The notes below the pieces were generated by a model, which saw nothing but the letters and a program-made list of their open reading frames with translations, searched no databases and was not told where the DNA came from. This document shows positions 19,835 to 28,657 of a DNA stretch of 64,000 nucleotides, one piece after another; positions within the stretch are counted from its first letter, which is position 1, and each line of letters opens with the position of its first letter. A program made the position numbers and the translations under genes. Source of the stretch: Rhodoferax potami (lineage in GTDB: Bacteria > Pseudomonadota > Gammaproteobacteria > Burkholderiales > Burkholderiaceae_C); NCBI RefSeq assembly GCF_032193805.1, contig NZ_JAVBIK010000001.1:930001-994000 (forward strand). The letters run 5' to 3'.

Positions 19835-20944
19835 TTATTCAGCCAGCAAAGCAATGTACGCAGCGTAACTGTAGCTGCGATTTTTCTTCTGCCCGGTTAC
19901 CTCGATCACGACGCCCAAGTCTTCCAGCACCTTCACCGCCGCTGTAGCAGTGGGGAAAGTGGTGGCCAGCTTCTGGCGCACTTGGTCGATGGTGAAGCGC
20001 GGCATCATGGGCAGCATTTCAAACAAGCGGTAGCTGCTGGGGCCAGCCTTGGGCGCAGCCAGCAAGGCGCGGCGGTCGGCAGCCAGTAGCGTGGCAATGG
20101 CCACGATGTTGCGCTCGGCATCTTGCGCGGCCAAAGCCACGCCTTCCAGAAAAAACGCCACCCAGCCTTCCCAGTCGCCCTCGGTGCGCACGTTGGACAG
20201 GCGGCGGTAGTACTCGGCTTGATGATGCTTGAGGTAGCCGCTGAGGTACATCAAGGGCTCGGACAGCAAGCGCCAATGTTCCAGCAGCGCTGCAATCAGC
20301 AGGCGGCCAATGCGGCCGTTGCCATCCAGATAAGGGTGGATAGTCTCAAACTGTTGGTGGATAAGTGCAACCTTCACCAGCGGTGGCAAGGCTTGCGTTT
20401 CGTCGTGGATGAAGCACTCCAGATCAGCCAGCAGCGAGGGCACATGCTCGGGTGGTGGTGGCACAAACACCGCGTTGCCGGGGCGGGTGCCGCCAATCCA
20501 ATTTTGCGAACGACGCAGCTCGCCCGGTTGCTTGCCATTGCCACGCGCACCATCCAGCAGCAGCCGGTGGGCGTCGCATAGCAGGCGCACGCTGAGGGGC
20601 AGGCCCGCGGGATCGCGCAGCTGCGACTGCACCAAGCGGAAGGCGCGCAGGTAGTTGGTGACCTCTTCCACATCGTCGGTGTTGCTCACCGCGAAGCCGG
20701 CTTCCTCGTCAAACAGGTCATCCAGCGTGGCCTGGGTGCCTTCGATCTGCGAAGTCAACAGCGCCTCTTTGCGGATAGCGCTGTAGAGCAGCCAGTCCAC
20801 CGAGGGTACCAAGCCGGCCACACCAGACAGGCGGGCCAGCGCCAGCTCCGCAGCCCGGTTGGCTTCTGTGTAGCTCGCGGGGGCCAGCACGGGTTGGACT
20901 GGCGGCAACGGGTGCGGCACAAAGGCCTGCACCAACTCGCCCAT
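19835..20944 (-). CDS. Fic family protein (class II, self-inhibited)
   Basis: A 369-residue Fic-domain protein expected to transfer AMP (or another nucleotide moiety) to target hydroxyls. The active-site motif HPYLDGNGRIGR is at residues 203-214, with His203 catalytic. The inhibitory helix motif [S/T]xxxE[G/N] is in the same protein near the N-terminus (T64SQIE68G69), which makes it a class II member that needs no separate antitoxin. Residues about 310-369 look like a winged helix (RFTIDQVRQKLATTFP). No Shine-Dalgarno sequence is evident before the ATG; a TACC tetranucleotide repeat occupies that place. It converges on the helicase fusion, with 66 bases between. Target unknown. Confidence 0.9.
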   Translation of the reverse strand: MGELVQAFVPHPLPPVQPVLAPASYTEANRAAELALARLSGVAGLVPSVDWLLYSAIRKEALLTSQIEGTQATLDDLFDEEAGFAVSNTDDVEEVTNYLRAFRLVQSQLRDPAGLPLSVRLLCDAHRLLLDGARGNGKQPGELRRSQNWIGGTRPGNAVFVPPPPEHVPSLLADLECFIHDETQALPPLVKVALIHQQFETIHPYLDGNGRIGRLLIAALLEHWRLLSEPLMYLSGYLKHHQAEYYRRLSNVRTEGDWEGWVAFFLEGVALAAQDAERNIVAIATLLAADRRALLAAPKAGPSSYRLFEMLPMMPRFTIDQVRQKLATTFPTATAAVKVLEDLGVVIEVTGQKKNRSYSYAAYIALLAE

Positions 20945-20954
20945 GGTGGTGGAA

Positions 20955-20970
20955 GGTAGGTAGGTAGGTA
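20955..20970 (-). repeat. Tetranucleotide tract (TACC)4 in the fic leader
   Basis: Four perfect GGTA units (TACC on the coding strand), ending 11 bases before the ATG of the Fic gene, where the ribosome-binding site should be. Short, but placed where unit gain or loss could alter translation. Confidence 0.7.
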
Positions 20971-21110
20971 CCAGTTGCGCGCATGATATGAAAAATTTCT
21001 TTAATTGAGTCGGCGCAAATTAAAGCATTCTTTAACAGAGCAGGCAATAACAAAAGGTGACTTTCACAGGCACGCATCCGGGCGGAAGTTTGGTTACAGA
21101 ATCTCCATAC
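20971..21110. other. AT-rich part of the fic / periplasmic-protein intergenic region
   Basis: The gap between the divergent Fic and periplasmic-protein genes spans about 380 bases. This part is unusually AT-rich for the window (for example around 20985-21035) and probably holds the fic promoter, but no convincing -35/-10 pair or operator was found. The remainder holds repeat copy G and the leader of the plus-strand gene, which has a good AAGGAG at 21314-21319. Confidence 0.5.
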
Positions 21111-21164
21111 CAAATCAGCCTGTAGCGCTCGCGGAATATGCGGGAGCAGCTATCAAAAACATAG
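21111..21164 (-). repeat. Dispersed repeat, copy G (intergenic)
   Basis: Minus strand reads GATAGCTGCTCCCGCATATT, then CCGCGAGCGCTACAGGCTGA and TTTGG. It shares GCGCTA and GCATATTCC with copy A and is intergenic between the Fic gene and the periplasmic sulfite-oxidase-fold gene. Confidence 0.85.
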
Positions 21165-21326
21165 CAAATACAGAGAGCACCTGCTCTTAGAGCGGAGAAA
21201 TAAATCGAGCTTTGCCCCAGTCAGCCGCACCATTAGTTGCAAATCCACCAAAGTTGCCGATTTGATTGAAAAACATACAACTAGTGGATTACACTTCGTC
21301 CACCCGTTCATACAAGGAGTTTCAGG

Positions 21327-21833
21327 ATGACTATTGCCAGACGCCCCCTCATTGCCGCAGCTTTGGTATGGATGGCAGCCCTGCCGGCTGCGCACGCCTT
21401 GGAGCCCGCCAAGGGCAAGGTGATCTTGACCATCACCGGCAAAGTGGCTGACAAGAACAGTGCTGAAGGCGCCGCCTTCGACCTGGCCATGCTGGAAAAG
21501 CTGCCCCAGCAGACCTTCAGCACCAAAACGCCTTGGGACAAAAACCCGATCAAATTCAAGGGCCCTTTGCTGCGCGACGTGCTGGCGGCGGCCAAAGCCA
21601 GCGGCACCACACTCAAAGCCGCGGCTCTGAACGACTACCAGACCAGTATTCCATTTGACGACGCCGCCAAGTTTGACGTGATCGTGGCCCACCAAATGAA
21701 CGACCAGGCCATCCCGGTGCGCACGAAGGGGCCGCTGTTCATCGTCTACCCGTTTGATACCAAGGCTGAGCTGCGCTCCAACGTGTATTACGAGCGCTCG
21801 GCTTGGCAATTGAAGTCGATTGCAGTGGATTAA
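21327..21833 (+). CDS. Periplasmic sulfite-oxidase-fold (molybdopterin-binding-like) protein
   Basis: A 168-residue secreted protein. A signal peptide ends near residue 25 (AALPAAHALEP). The rest resembles the oxidoreductase molybdopterin-binding fold, with ITGKV, FDLAMLEKLPQ, a TPW motif, FKGPLLRDVLAAA and RTKGPLFIVYPFD. The cofactor Cys of true sulfite oxidases is absent, indeed no Cys is seen in the mature part, so it is more likely a ligand-binding protein than an enzyme. AAGGAG precedes the ATG. The hybrid histidine kinase starts nine bases after its stop, so it may be that kinase's periplasmic partner; that is inference. Confidence 0.78.
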   Translation: MTIARRPLIAAALVWMAALPAAHALEPAKGKVILTITGKVADKNSAEGAAFDLAMLEKLPQQTFSTKTPWDKNPIKFKGPLLRDVLAAAKASGTTLKAAALNDYQTSIPFDDAAKFDVIVAHQMNDQAIPVRTKGPLFIVYPFDTKAELRSNVYYERSAWQLKSIAVD

Positions 21834-21842
21834 GGGCGTCCT

Positions 21843-23780
21843 TTGAACGGCTCCGGCAAAAACAAGCGCTACCTGTTGTGGCTTGCTGTCGGCACGGGTG
21901 TGCTGGCGGTGGCCATGGCTGTTTTGCTGGGTCTGCAGATCACCCAGAAGCGGGCGATTGAGCGGGCCAACGACCTGCGGGCAGATTCGGTGACCGCGCT
22001 GGTATTCCAGTTTGAGCGGGAGTTTTTGCGCTTCCGCCAGACGCTAGAGGCCAGCGTGATCCGCCCCGGCGCCCCGGATGCCGACAACCTGACCCTGCGC
22101 TATGACCTGTTTTTGAGCCGCCTGAGCCTGCTGCGCGAAAACCCGACGACCGAACTGATCACCCACCGGGCCGAATACCAGGCCGCCATGCCTCACCTCG
22201 ACGACCTGATCGCCGAGGCAGACAAGGTGATGGCAGCCAACCCACTGAACAAAAAAGACCTGGCGACCCTGCTGGTAGCGTTCAACACCATTGGGGTGGA
22301 CGTACAGGCTTTGAGCCTTGCAGCCAACTCTGAAGTGGCGGCCTTGCTGGAGAGCCAGGACAAGACGATGCTGCAGCAAAACGACGAGATCATCCGGCTC
22401 ACGTTGGCCCAGCTGCTGTTTTTGCTGGTAGCCGCAGGCGCGCTGGCCTTGCGCCAACGCCGCCAGGAGCAAGAGCGCCAAGCTCTGGAAGACCTGACCC
22501 ACGAGCTGCGCGAAGCCCATTTCCGCGCGGAAGCCGCCAACCGCGGCAAGAGCCAGTTCCTGGCCAACATGAGCCACGAGTTGCGCACCCCCTTTAACGG
22601 GATGCTGGGCATGATGAGCTTGCTGGAAAGCACCCCACTCACCCCGGTGCAGGTGGATTACATCAAGACCGCCAAGGGGTCCGCCAACCACTTGCTGACG
22701 CTGCTGAACGATATTTTGGATGTCTCGGCGCTGGAAGCCGGCAAGATGACGGTGAACCCCGAGCCTGTGCACCTGGCCGCGCTGTTGAGCGAGGTGAATG
22801 CACTCATGAACCCGCTGGCGGTGGAAAAGCAGCTGAAGTTTTCTATCGTGGTGCAAGCAGACCTGCCTCCCTGGGTGCTGGCCGATGCCACCCGCCTGAA
22901 ACAGATTTTGTTCAACCTAGTCAGCAACGCACTCAAGTTCACCGAGCATGGGGGTGTGACGCTGACCATCGTGCCCCGCCCGCGCACCGACGGCAACACG
23001 GGCTTGGCCTTTCTGGTGGAAGACACGGGCATCGGCATGGACGACCATGTGCTCTCACGCCTGTTTCAGCGCTTTTACCAGGTGGACGGCGGGCTGGCCC
23101 GCAAGTTCGGGGGTACGGGCCTGGGGCTAGAGATATCACAGACGCTGGCCCGCATGATGGGCGGCGCCATTGAGGTAGAGAGCACCCCGGGCAAAGGCTC
23201 GGTGTTCACCTTGCACCTGCCATTCACCACCTGCCCGGCTCCGCCCAACGCGGGCATGTCAGTGGCTATTCAGACGCTTTTCAAGCCCTTGCCTGCCACT
23301 ACAGCTACCCATGCGCCGGACACTGGCGCACCGGCAGGTGCGTCGGGCATTGCTGCACCCCTCGAAGCGCTGCGGGTGCTGGTAGCCGAAGACCACCCGG
23401 TGAACCGCAAGTTTGTAGGCATCTTGCTCGACAAAATGGGTTGCAAGGCCACCTTTTGCGAGAACGGCCAGGTTGCCGTAGACGCCGCGCAGCGCGAGGT
23501 CTTTGACCTGGTGCTGATGGATGTGCACATGCCCGTGATGGACGGGCTGACCGCCGCCCGCATCATCCGCGGGATGCCGGGCCCGATGGGGCAGGTGCCC
23601 ATCATTGTGCTAACAGCAGACGTGATGAACGACGCCAAAGAGCAAGCCATGGCCGCCGGCGTGAACGACTTTGTGACCAAGCCGGTGCAAATCGGCCAGC
23701 TGCAAGCGGCGATGCAGAAATGCCTCGCTGCCGCCCCAGCAGCCCTGCCAGCCGCCTCAGACCCTGCGGCGCAGGCCTAG
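21843..23780 (+). CDS. Hybrid sensor histidine kinase (periplasmic sensor, HisKA, HATPase, REC)
   Basis: A 645-residue membrane kinase. Membrane segments near residues 13-30 and 185-203 bracket a helical periplasmic region. HisKA follows with the phospho-His in FLANMSHELRTPFNGMLGMM, then HATPase (N-box NLVSNALKF, GGTGLGLEIS) and a C-terminal receiver (VAEDHPVNRKF, acceptor Asp in LVLMDVHMPVMDG). No Hpt domain is fused, so an external phosphotransfer protein is needed. TTG is the only plausible start before the first membrane segment. It is coupled to the preceding periplasmic protein. The kinase core is closely similar to that of the 764-residue kinase at 44664, suggesting paralogy. Its 3' end overlaps the convergent gene by 24 bases. 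Confidence 0.88.
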   Translation: MNGSGKNKRYLLWLAVGTGVLAVAMAVLLGLQITQKRAIERANDLRADSVTALVFQFEREFLRFRQTLEASVIRPGAPDADNLTLRYDLFLSRLSLLRENPTTELITHRAEYQAAMPHLDDLIAEADKVMAANPLNKKDLATLLVAFNTIGVDVQALSLAANSEVAALLESQDKTMLQQNDEIIRLTLAQLLFLLVAAGALALRQRRQEQERQALEDLTHELREAHFRAEAANRGKSQFLANMSHELRTPFNGMLGMMSLLESTPLTPVQVDYIKTAKGSANHLLTLLNDILDVSALEAGKMTVNPEPVHLAALLSEVNALMNPLAVEKQLKFSIVVQADLPPWVLADATRLKQILFNLVSNALKFTEHGGVTLTIVPRPRTDGNTGLAFLVEDTGIGMDDHVLSRLFQRFYQVDGGLARKFGGTGLGLEISQTLARMMGGAIEVESTPGKGSVFTLHLPFTTCPAPPNAGMSVAIQTLFKPLPATTATHAPDTGAPAGASGIAAPLEALRVLVAEDHPVNRKFVGILLDKMGCKATFCENGQVAVDAAQREVFDLVLMDVHMPVMDGLTAARIIRGMPGPMGQVPIIVLTADVMNDAKEQAMAAGVNDFVTKPVQIGQLQAAMQKCLAAAPAALPAASDPAAQA

Positions 23781-24722
23781 CAAGCCGTGGCCCGGCAGGC
23801 CGCGCTGCAGGTAGTCCATAGCAATGGGCTCGAGCGCAGCGGCTTGAATACCCAGATCGGACAAACCCGCCTCCAGGCCGCTGGCCACGTTGTCCACCTT
23901 CATCGAATCAAGGTTGTCGCCACTCATGAGCGGCTCGCCGGGGGCGAGCTGCATCATGGCGGCTTGCAGGCGCCCCGCCCATTCGGGCAGCGGAATCACC
24001 GGGCGGCTACGCCCCTCCGCAATGCCGGCCCACATGCCAGCGCCCTTCACCAGCGCGCCCAGGGTGTAGACCTGTGGGCCGCAAGCCTCCCACACGCCGG
24101 TCGCCCCTGCAGCTGCACGGGCTTGTATCAGCCGCACCACGGCGGTGGCGACGTCTTCCACCCACACCGGCTGAAAGCGCGCGTGCGCGCCCGCCAGCGG
24201 CATAAAGGGGAACACTTGTTGCAGCTTGGCAAACATGTTCAAAAACTTGTCTTCCGCACCAAAAATGACGCTGGGGCGCAGCACCGACACGGCCAAGGCC
24301 GGGTGGCTCAAGGCCAACTCGCCCCGCGACTTGCTGCGCAGGTAGCGCGAAGGCGCAGCATCCGGCTGCTGCGGGTTGGCGCCCAGCGCGCTGATGTGCA
24401 CCAGGCGCGGTACACCAGCCGCCACCGCGGCACGGGCCAAGTTGGCGGGCAAATCCACATGCACCCTTTGGAAAGCTGCCTCGGTACCATGGAGGATGGC
24501 CACCAGGTTCACCACCGCATCGTGCCCGGCCAGCGCCTGCTGCAAGGCTGCCGGGTTGTGCACATTGAGCTCTGCCACCGTGACGGTTGGCAGGGTTTGC
24601 AGCTCGCGCGCGTTGGCGGCGCGCCGTGTGGCCACCGTGACGGTGTAGCCCTGTTTGACCAGTTTCTGGACCACGTGGCGCCCGACAAAGCCGGTGCCAC
24701 CGAGAACAAATATATTTTTCAT
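23757..24722 (-). CDS. NAD(P)-binding NDUFA9-like epimerase/dehydratase family protein
   Basis: A 321-residue atypical short-chain dehydrogenase. The N-terminus MKNIFVLGGTGFVGRHVVQKL is the nucleotide-binding loop; VVNLVAIL, HISALGANP and RSKSRGE follow in the order of complex-I NDUFA9-like proteins. Such proteins in Burkholderiales often precede other envelope or tRNA genes, but the substrate is not known. The start is the ATG giving that glycine loop; an upstream frame of 12 residues is not family-like. Confidence 0.85.
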   Translation of the reverse strand: MKNIFVLGGTGFVGRHVVQKLVKQGYTVTVATRRAANARELQTLPTVTVAELNVHNPAALQQALAGHDAVVNLVAILHGTEAAFQRVHVDLPANLARAAVAAGVPRLVHISALGANPQQPDAAPSRYLRSKSRGELALSHPALAVSVLRPSVIFGAEDKFLNMFAKLQQVFPFMPLAGAHARFQPVWVEDVATAVVRLIQARAAAGATGVWEACGPQVYTLGALVKGAGMWAGIAEGRSRPVIPLPEWAGRLQAAMMQLAPGEPLMSGDNLDSMKVDNVASGLEAGLSDLGIQAAALEPIAMDYLQRGLPGHGLLGLRRRV

Positions 24723-24767
24723 GCAGACAGGGTAGCCCCTTCGGGCACCTGACTGCAAGACAGGGGT

Positions 24768-25838
24768 TTAGATCACTACCGGCTCCGGCTCCAGCAGAAT
24801 GCCGAAACGCTCGTACACACTGGTCTGAATGGCTTTGGCGAGCGTCATGACTTCGCCGCCAGTGGCGCCGTTACCGTCCACCCCGGCGCCGCGGTTTACC
24901 AGTACCAGCGCTTGCTTTTCATACACACCGGCTTGGCCTACCGATTTGCCCTTCCAGCCGCACGAGTCGATCAGCCAGCCGGCAGCCAGCTTGACCGAGC
25001 CGTTGTCCAGCCGGTAGTGCACGACCTTGGGGTCGCGGGCGATGATGTCTTCGCACTGCTCGGCAGTGACCGTGGGGTTTTTGAAGAAACTGCCGGCGTT
25101 GCCGATGACGGCAGGGTCTGGCAGCTTGGCGCGGCGCACCTCGCACACCCAGTCGTAGATCTGGCGGGCAGTGGGCTCGGTTACGCCGTGCTCGGCCATC
25201 TTGCGCTCGATGTCGGCATAGCCCAGCACCGGCTTCCACACCTTGGGCAGAGCAAAGCGCACCCGCAAAATCAAGGCCCGGTCTTTCAGGCCCAAGGGTA
25301 GGTGCATGTCGGCCTCGCCGCTGCTGGCGTGTTTGAACACCGAGTCGCGGTAGCCAAAAGCGCATTGCGCGGCGTTCAGGGTGAATACTTGGCCGGTCAG
25401 CAGGTCGATGGCGTCCAGCGAGTCAAAGCGGTCTTGCAGCTCCACGCCATAAGCGCCCACGTTTTGCACTGGCGAGGCGCCCACGGTGCCGGGGATCAAG
25501 GCCATGTTTTCCATGCCCGGCAGGTTCTGGTCCAGCGTCCAGGTCACAAAGTCGTGCCAGTTTTCGCCAGCGCCGGCTTCCACAATGACGGACTTGGCCG
25601 TTTCGCCCACGACCTTGAGCCCGCGGACCTCGACCTTCAGCACCAGGGGTTTGACGTCGCCAGTCAGCACAATATTGCTGCCGCCCCCCAGCACAAACTT
25701 CGGGCTGGCGGCCCACTCAGGATCGGCCAACAGTTGGTGGACGTCGGCTTCACTGGTGATTCGGGCCAGCGCCTGGGCCTTGGCCACAATGCGGAAGGTG
25801 TTGAACGCCTGCAGGGGAATGTTTTTCTCGACTAACAT
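24768..25838 (-). CDS. murB: UDP-N-acetylenolpyruvoylglucosamine reductase
   Basis: FAD enzyme that reduces UDP-GlcNAc-enolpyruvate to UDP-MurNAc in peptidoglycan synthesis. FNTFRI opens the FAD domain, [10 protein letters not shown] binds the cofactor, [19 protein letters not shown] is the next FAD motif and [10 protein letters not shown] holds the catalytic Ser. The 356 residues and the presence of the Tyr-loop region indicate the type I (E. coli-like) form. It diverges from yajQ. Confidence 0.95.
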   Translation of the reverse strand: MLVEKNIPLQAFNTFRIVAKAQALARITSEADVHQLLADPEWAASPKFVLGGGSNIVLTGDVKPLVLKVEVRGLKVVGETAKSVIVEAGAGENWHDFVTWTLDQNLPGMENMALIPGTVGASPVQNVGAYGVELQDRFDSLDAIDLLTGQVFTLNAAQCAFGYRDSVFKHASSGEADMHLPLGLKDRALILRVRFALPKVWKPVLGYADIERKMAEHGVTEPTARQIYDWVCEVRRAKLPDPAVIGNAGSFFKNPTVTAEQCEDIIARDPKVVHYRLDNGSVKLAAGWLIDSCGWKGKSVGQAGVYEKQALVLVNRGAGVDGNGATGGEVMTLAKAIQTSVYERFGILLEPEPVVI

Positions 25839-25876
25839 CCTCAGATTGTCTCATTGCATTTTTTAGAGCGAGCCCC

Positions 25877-26362
25877 ATGCCCTCATTTGATACCGTATGC
25901 GAAGCCGACTTGGTCAAGGTCAAGAACGGCGTAGAAAACACTGCCAAAGAAATCGGCACCCGCTTTGACTTCAAAGGCACAGCCGCCAAGATCGAGATCA
26001 AGGACAAGGAAATCACCCTGATCGGGGATGCCGAGTTCCAGCTCGACCAAATTGAAGACGTGTTGCGCAACAAACTCACCAAGCAGGAAGTCGATGTGCG
26101 CTTCCTGGACCGTGGCGATGTCCAGAAAATGGGCGGCGACAAGGTCAAGGTGGTGATCAAGGTGCGTAACGGCATCGAATCCGAACTGGCCAAGAAGATC
26201 CAGCGCCTGATGAAGGACAGCAAACTGAAGGTGCAGGCTGCGATTCAGGAAGAAAAAGTGCGCATTACCGGCGCCAAGCGCGACGACCTGCAGGCCGCCA
26301 TGGCGCTGATCCGCAAAGATGTGACCGACATCCCCCTGACCTTCGACAACTTCCGCGACTGA
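25877..26362 (+). CDS. yajQ: YajQ-family nucleotide-binding protein
   Basis: A 161-residue protein of two ferredoxin-like domains. The N-terminus [20 protein letters not shown] and the C-terminus FTFDNFRD-like ending (PLTFDNFRD) are diagnostic. Members bind nucleic acid or nucleotides, and a Xanthomonas homologue binds cyclic di-GMP and influences transcription. It overlaps the next gene by one base (TGATG), so the two are coupled. Confidence 0.93.
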   Translation: MPSFDTVCEADLVKVKNGVENTAKEIGTRFDFKGTAAKIEIKDKEITLIGDAEFQLDQIEDVLRNKLTKQEVDVRFLDRGDVQKMGGDKVKVVIKVRNGIESELAKKIQRLMKDSKLKVQAAIQEEKVRITGAKRDDLQAAMALIRKDVTDIPLTFDNFRD

Positions 26363-27006
26363 TGCGCACCGCCGCCCGCTTTCTGTTTGCCCTGTTGCTG
26401 GCCCCCGCTGTCTGGGGCCAGACGGTCGCCATTAACGGAACGCTGGGCGACAAGGCGCTGCTGATTGTGGATGGCGGCTTTCCCAAAAGTGTGGCCCTAG
26501 GGGCCACCCACATGGGTGTCAAGGTAGTGTCCATGCAGGGCGACACGGTCGTGGTCGAAGTTGCCGGCAAAAAAATGTCCCTCCGGGTTGGCGATGCGCC
26601 TGCGAATGTGGGCACCGGGGCAGGCCAGCCGGCGAGCGGCAACCGGGTTGTGCTGGCGGCGGGGCCGGGTGGTCACTTTATGTCGGATGGCCAGATCAAT
26701 GGACGTATCGTGCGGTTCATGGTGGATACCGGCGCTACCGCTGTGTCTATCAGCGCGGCCGAAGCCGACCGTATCGGGCTCAAGTACCAAAACGGTGACC
26801 GTGTGCAAATGAACACTGCCAACGGCGTAGTGCCCGGATGGCGCATGACACTAAACAACGTCCGCTTGGGCGATGTGTCAGTCAGCGGCGTAGATGCCGT
26901 CATCACACCGGCTTCGATGCCCTATGTGCTGCTAGGCAATAGCTTTTTGGGCCGTTTCCAGATGAACCGGACCAACGATCAGATGATTTTAGACAGGCGT
27001 TTTTGA
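26362..27006 (+). CDS. Periplasmic retropepsin-like aspartic protease
   Basis: A 214-residue protein of the bacterial clan AA family. A signal peptide ends near residue 20 (LLLAPAVWGQ). The catalytic motif is FMVDTGATAVSIS, flanked by GQINGR and later VLLGNSFLGRF, the hydrophobic-Gly partner of retropepsins. As in retroviruses, one DTG per chain implies a dimer. Substrate unknown. It is coupled to yajQ upstream and to the HD-like gene downstream. Confidence 0.88.
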   Translation: MRTAARFLFALLLAPAVWGQTVAINGTLGDKALLIVDGGFPKSVALGATHMGVKVVSMQGDTVVVEVAGKKMSLRVGDAPANVGTGAGQPASGNRVVLAAGPGGHFMSDGQINGRIVRFMVDTGATAVSISAAEADRIGLKYQNGDRVQMNTANGVVPGWRMTLNNVRLGDVSVSGVDAVITPASMPYVLLGNSFLGRFQMNRTNDQMILDRRF

Positions 27007-27974
27007 ACCGGATGGCAGTCGTGCGAGACGAAAACGCTTACGAAGACTTGTTGGGCCAATGGTCTGACCTAGAATCCGGCTTGGGCGTCATTTTGGGCAG
27101 CCCCGCAACTACACAGCAGTTTGCCTACCGGGTGGTGCAATACGACCGGTGGATGCAAGGCCTGCTGCAGCGCGACCCGGATGTGGGCCTTTACCTGCTG
27201 TTTCAATTGGCCAGCAATTCGCCGGTCGGGTACAGCGCCTCGCACGCGCTGGTGTGTGCGGTTTTGTGCCACATGGTGGGCACCGAGCTGAAGCTGCCGC
27301 CTGCTGAACGCAACAGCCTGGTCCACGCGGCGCTCACCATGAATGTGGCCATGACTGCCTTGCAAGACCAGTTGGCTACCCAAACCGAGCGGCCTAACCA
27401 GGCCCAGCAAGACGCCATTCGCGCGCACCCGATCAAGGGCGCCATGATGCTGGCGAACTTGGGGGTGTCGGACGACGCGTGGCTGGAAATCGTGTCCAGC
27501 CACCATGACGATGCAGTAGACCGCAATACCGGCGACGAAACCCACCGCACCCTGCTCTTGACCCGGATTTTGAAGGTCGTGGACCGGTATGCGGCCATGA
27601 TCAGCCCGCGCGCGTCCCGTACCGGGCGCAGCGCGATTGAATCGGCCCGCTCGGTGATGGCACGGGCAACGGCGGGGGTTGACGAAATCGGGCAGGCGCT
27701 GGTGCGCTCGGTGGGCCTGTGCCCGCCCGGCACCTATGTGCGCCTCGAGAACGATGAACTTGCGGTAGTGGTGCGGCGCAGCGGTAAAACCAATGAGCCT
27801 TTTGTGGTGGTCATTGGCAAACCCAGTGGCGAATTTCATTCGGTCCCGCGACTGCACGCTACAGGCAATGCGCCGCCGAAAATCCGCTCTGCCCTGCCCT
27901 CGGTGGCGGTGCGCACACCGCTCAACCACTTCTATTTGTTGCAGCTCGGCAGCCAAGCCCTCAGCTTGGCGTGA
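27003..27974 (+). CDS. HD-GYP-related protein with altered HD dyad
   Basis: About 323 residues. The segment 75-200 follows the order of HD-GYP phosphodiesterases: H81 (SASHALV), a helix at 108-117, HPIKGA at 142-147, HHDD at 167-170 and D194 in KVVDRYA. The metal-binding HD pair, normally in LLHDIGK, is replaced by T112-M113 (ALTMNVAM), and the GYP loop is not recognisable. It is therefore probably not a standard cyclic di-GMP phosphodiesterase and may be a binding or regulatory protein. The TTG at 27003 gives a TTGA overlap with the previous stop; an ATG nine bases later is an alternative start. Confidence 0.7.
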   Translation: MNRMAVVRDENAYEDLLGQWSDLESGLGVILGSPATTQQFAYRVVQYDRWMQGLLQRDPDVGLYLLFQLASNSPVGYSASHALVCAVLCHMVGTELKLPPAERNSLVHAALTMNVAMTALQDQLATQTERPNQAQQDAIRAHPIKGAMMLANLGVSDDAWLEIVSSHHDDAVDRNTGDETHRTLLLTRILKVVDRYAAMISPRASRTGRSAIESARSVMARATAGVDEIGQALVRSVGLCPPGTYVRLENDELAVVVRRSGKTNEPFVVVIGKPSGEFHSVPRLHATGNAPPKIRSALPSVAVRTPLNHFYLLQLGSQALSLA

Positions 27975-28001
27975 GGCTGCCCTCGGCAGCCGCCTTTCGA
28001 T

Positions 28002-28643
28002 TTACTTGCCGCCTTCTTTTTTCTTGCCCAGTTTGGACTCTGTGCCCTTGACCAAGCGGGAGATGTTCTCAGAATGGCGCCAGATCAGGAACATGGACAT
28101 CACCGCCGTTGACAGCAGCAAGTTGCGATCGGTGATCCAGGCGACACTGTCGCCGAAGGCGTAATACGCCGGTGCGAACAAGGCCGCCACCAAAGACGCC
28201 AAAGACGAGTAGCGGAAGGCATACGCCACGATCAGCCAGGTGAGGCCCGTGGCCAGCGCCAACCAGCCGCTGGTCGCGACCAACACGCCCATCGCGGTGG
28301 CCACGCCCTTGCCGCCCACAAACTTGAAGAACACCGGGTACAGGTGGCCGATGAAGGCGGCAAAACCGGCCAGCGCCATAGTGCCCTCGCCCAGACCATA
28401 AGGCTGGCCCCACCACTGAATGGCAGCCACCGGCAGCCAGCCTTTGACCGCATCGAGCAGCAGCGTAACGACTGCAGCAGCCTTGGAGCCCGAGCGCAGC
28501 ACATTGGTGGCGCCAGGGTTTTTGCTACCGTAAGTGCGCGGATCGTTCAGGCCCATGACGCGGCTCACGATGACGGCAAACGACAAAGACCCGATCAGGT
28601 AAGCGGCTACGGTGGCCAGCAAGGGGTGCAACACAGAATTCAA
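28002..28643 (-). CDS. plsY: Glycerol-3-phosphate acyltransferase PlsY
   Basis: Polytopic inner-membrane enzyme (213 residues) that acylates glycerol-3-phosphate from acyl-phosphate, the first step of phospholipid synthesis. Conserved loops are GSKNPGATNVLR and HLYPVFFKFVGGKGVATAMG. I chose a TTG start (LNSVLHPLLATVAAYLIGS), with GGAG eight bases before it; a longer upstream frame to 28709 gives an N-terminus read from inside ybaK and lacks family match. It lies 14 bases downstream of ybaK. Confidence 0.93.
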   Translation of the reverse strand: MNSVLHPLLATVAAYLIGSLSFAVIVSRVMGLNDPRTYGSKNPGATNVLRSGSKAAAVVTLLLDAVKGWLPVAAIQWWGQPYGLGEGTMALAGFAAFIGHLYPVFFKFVGGKGVATAMGVLVATSGWLALATGLTWLIVAYAFRYSSLASLVAALFAPAYYAFGDSVAWITDRNLLLSTAVMSMFLIWRHSENISRLVKGTESKLGKKKEGGK

Positions 28644-28657
28644 AACAGGTTCTCCAA

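Noticed and set aside
19835..20944. Toxin-antitoxin pair for the Fic gene
   Set aside because: The inhibitory motif is within the same protein, and no small partner frame is seen.
23256..23310. Another copy of the dispersed repeat inside the hybrid kinase gene
   Set aside because: Only short pieces resemble the family, and the order of blocks does not fit.
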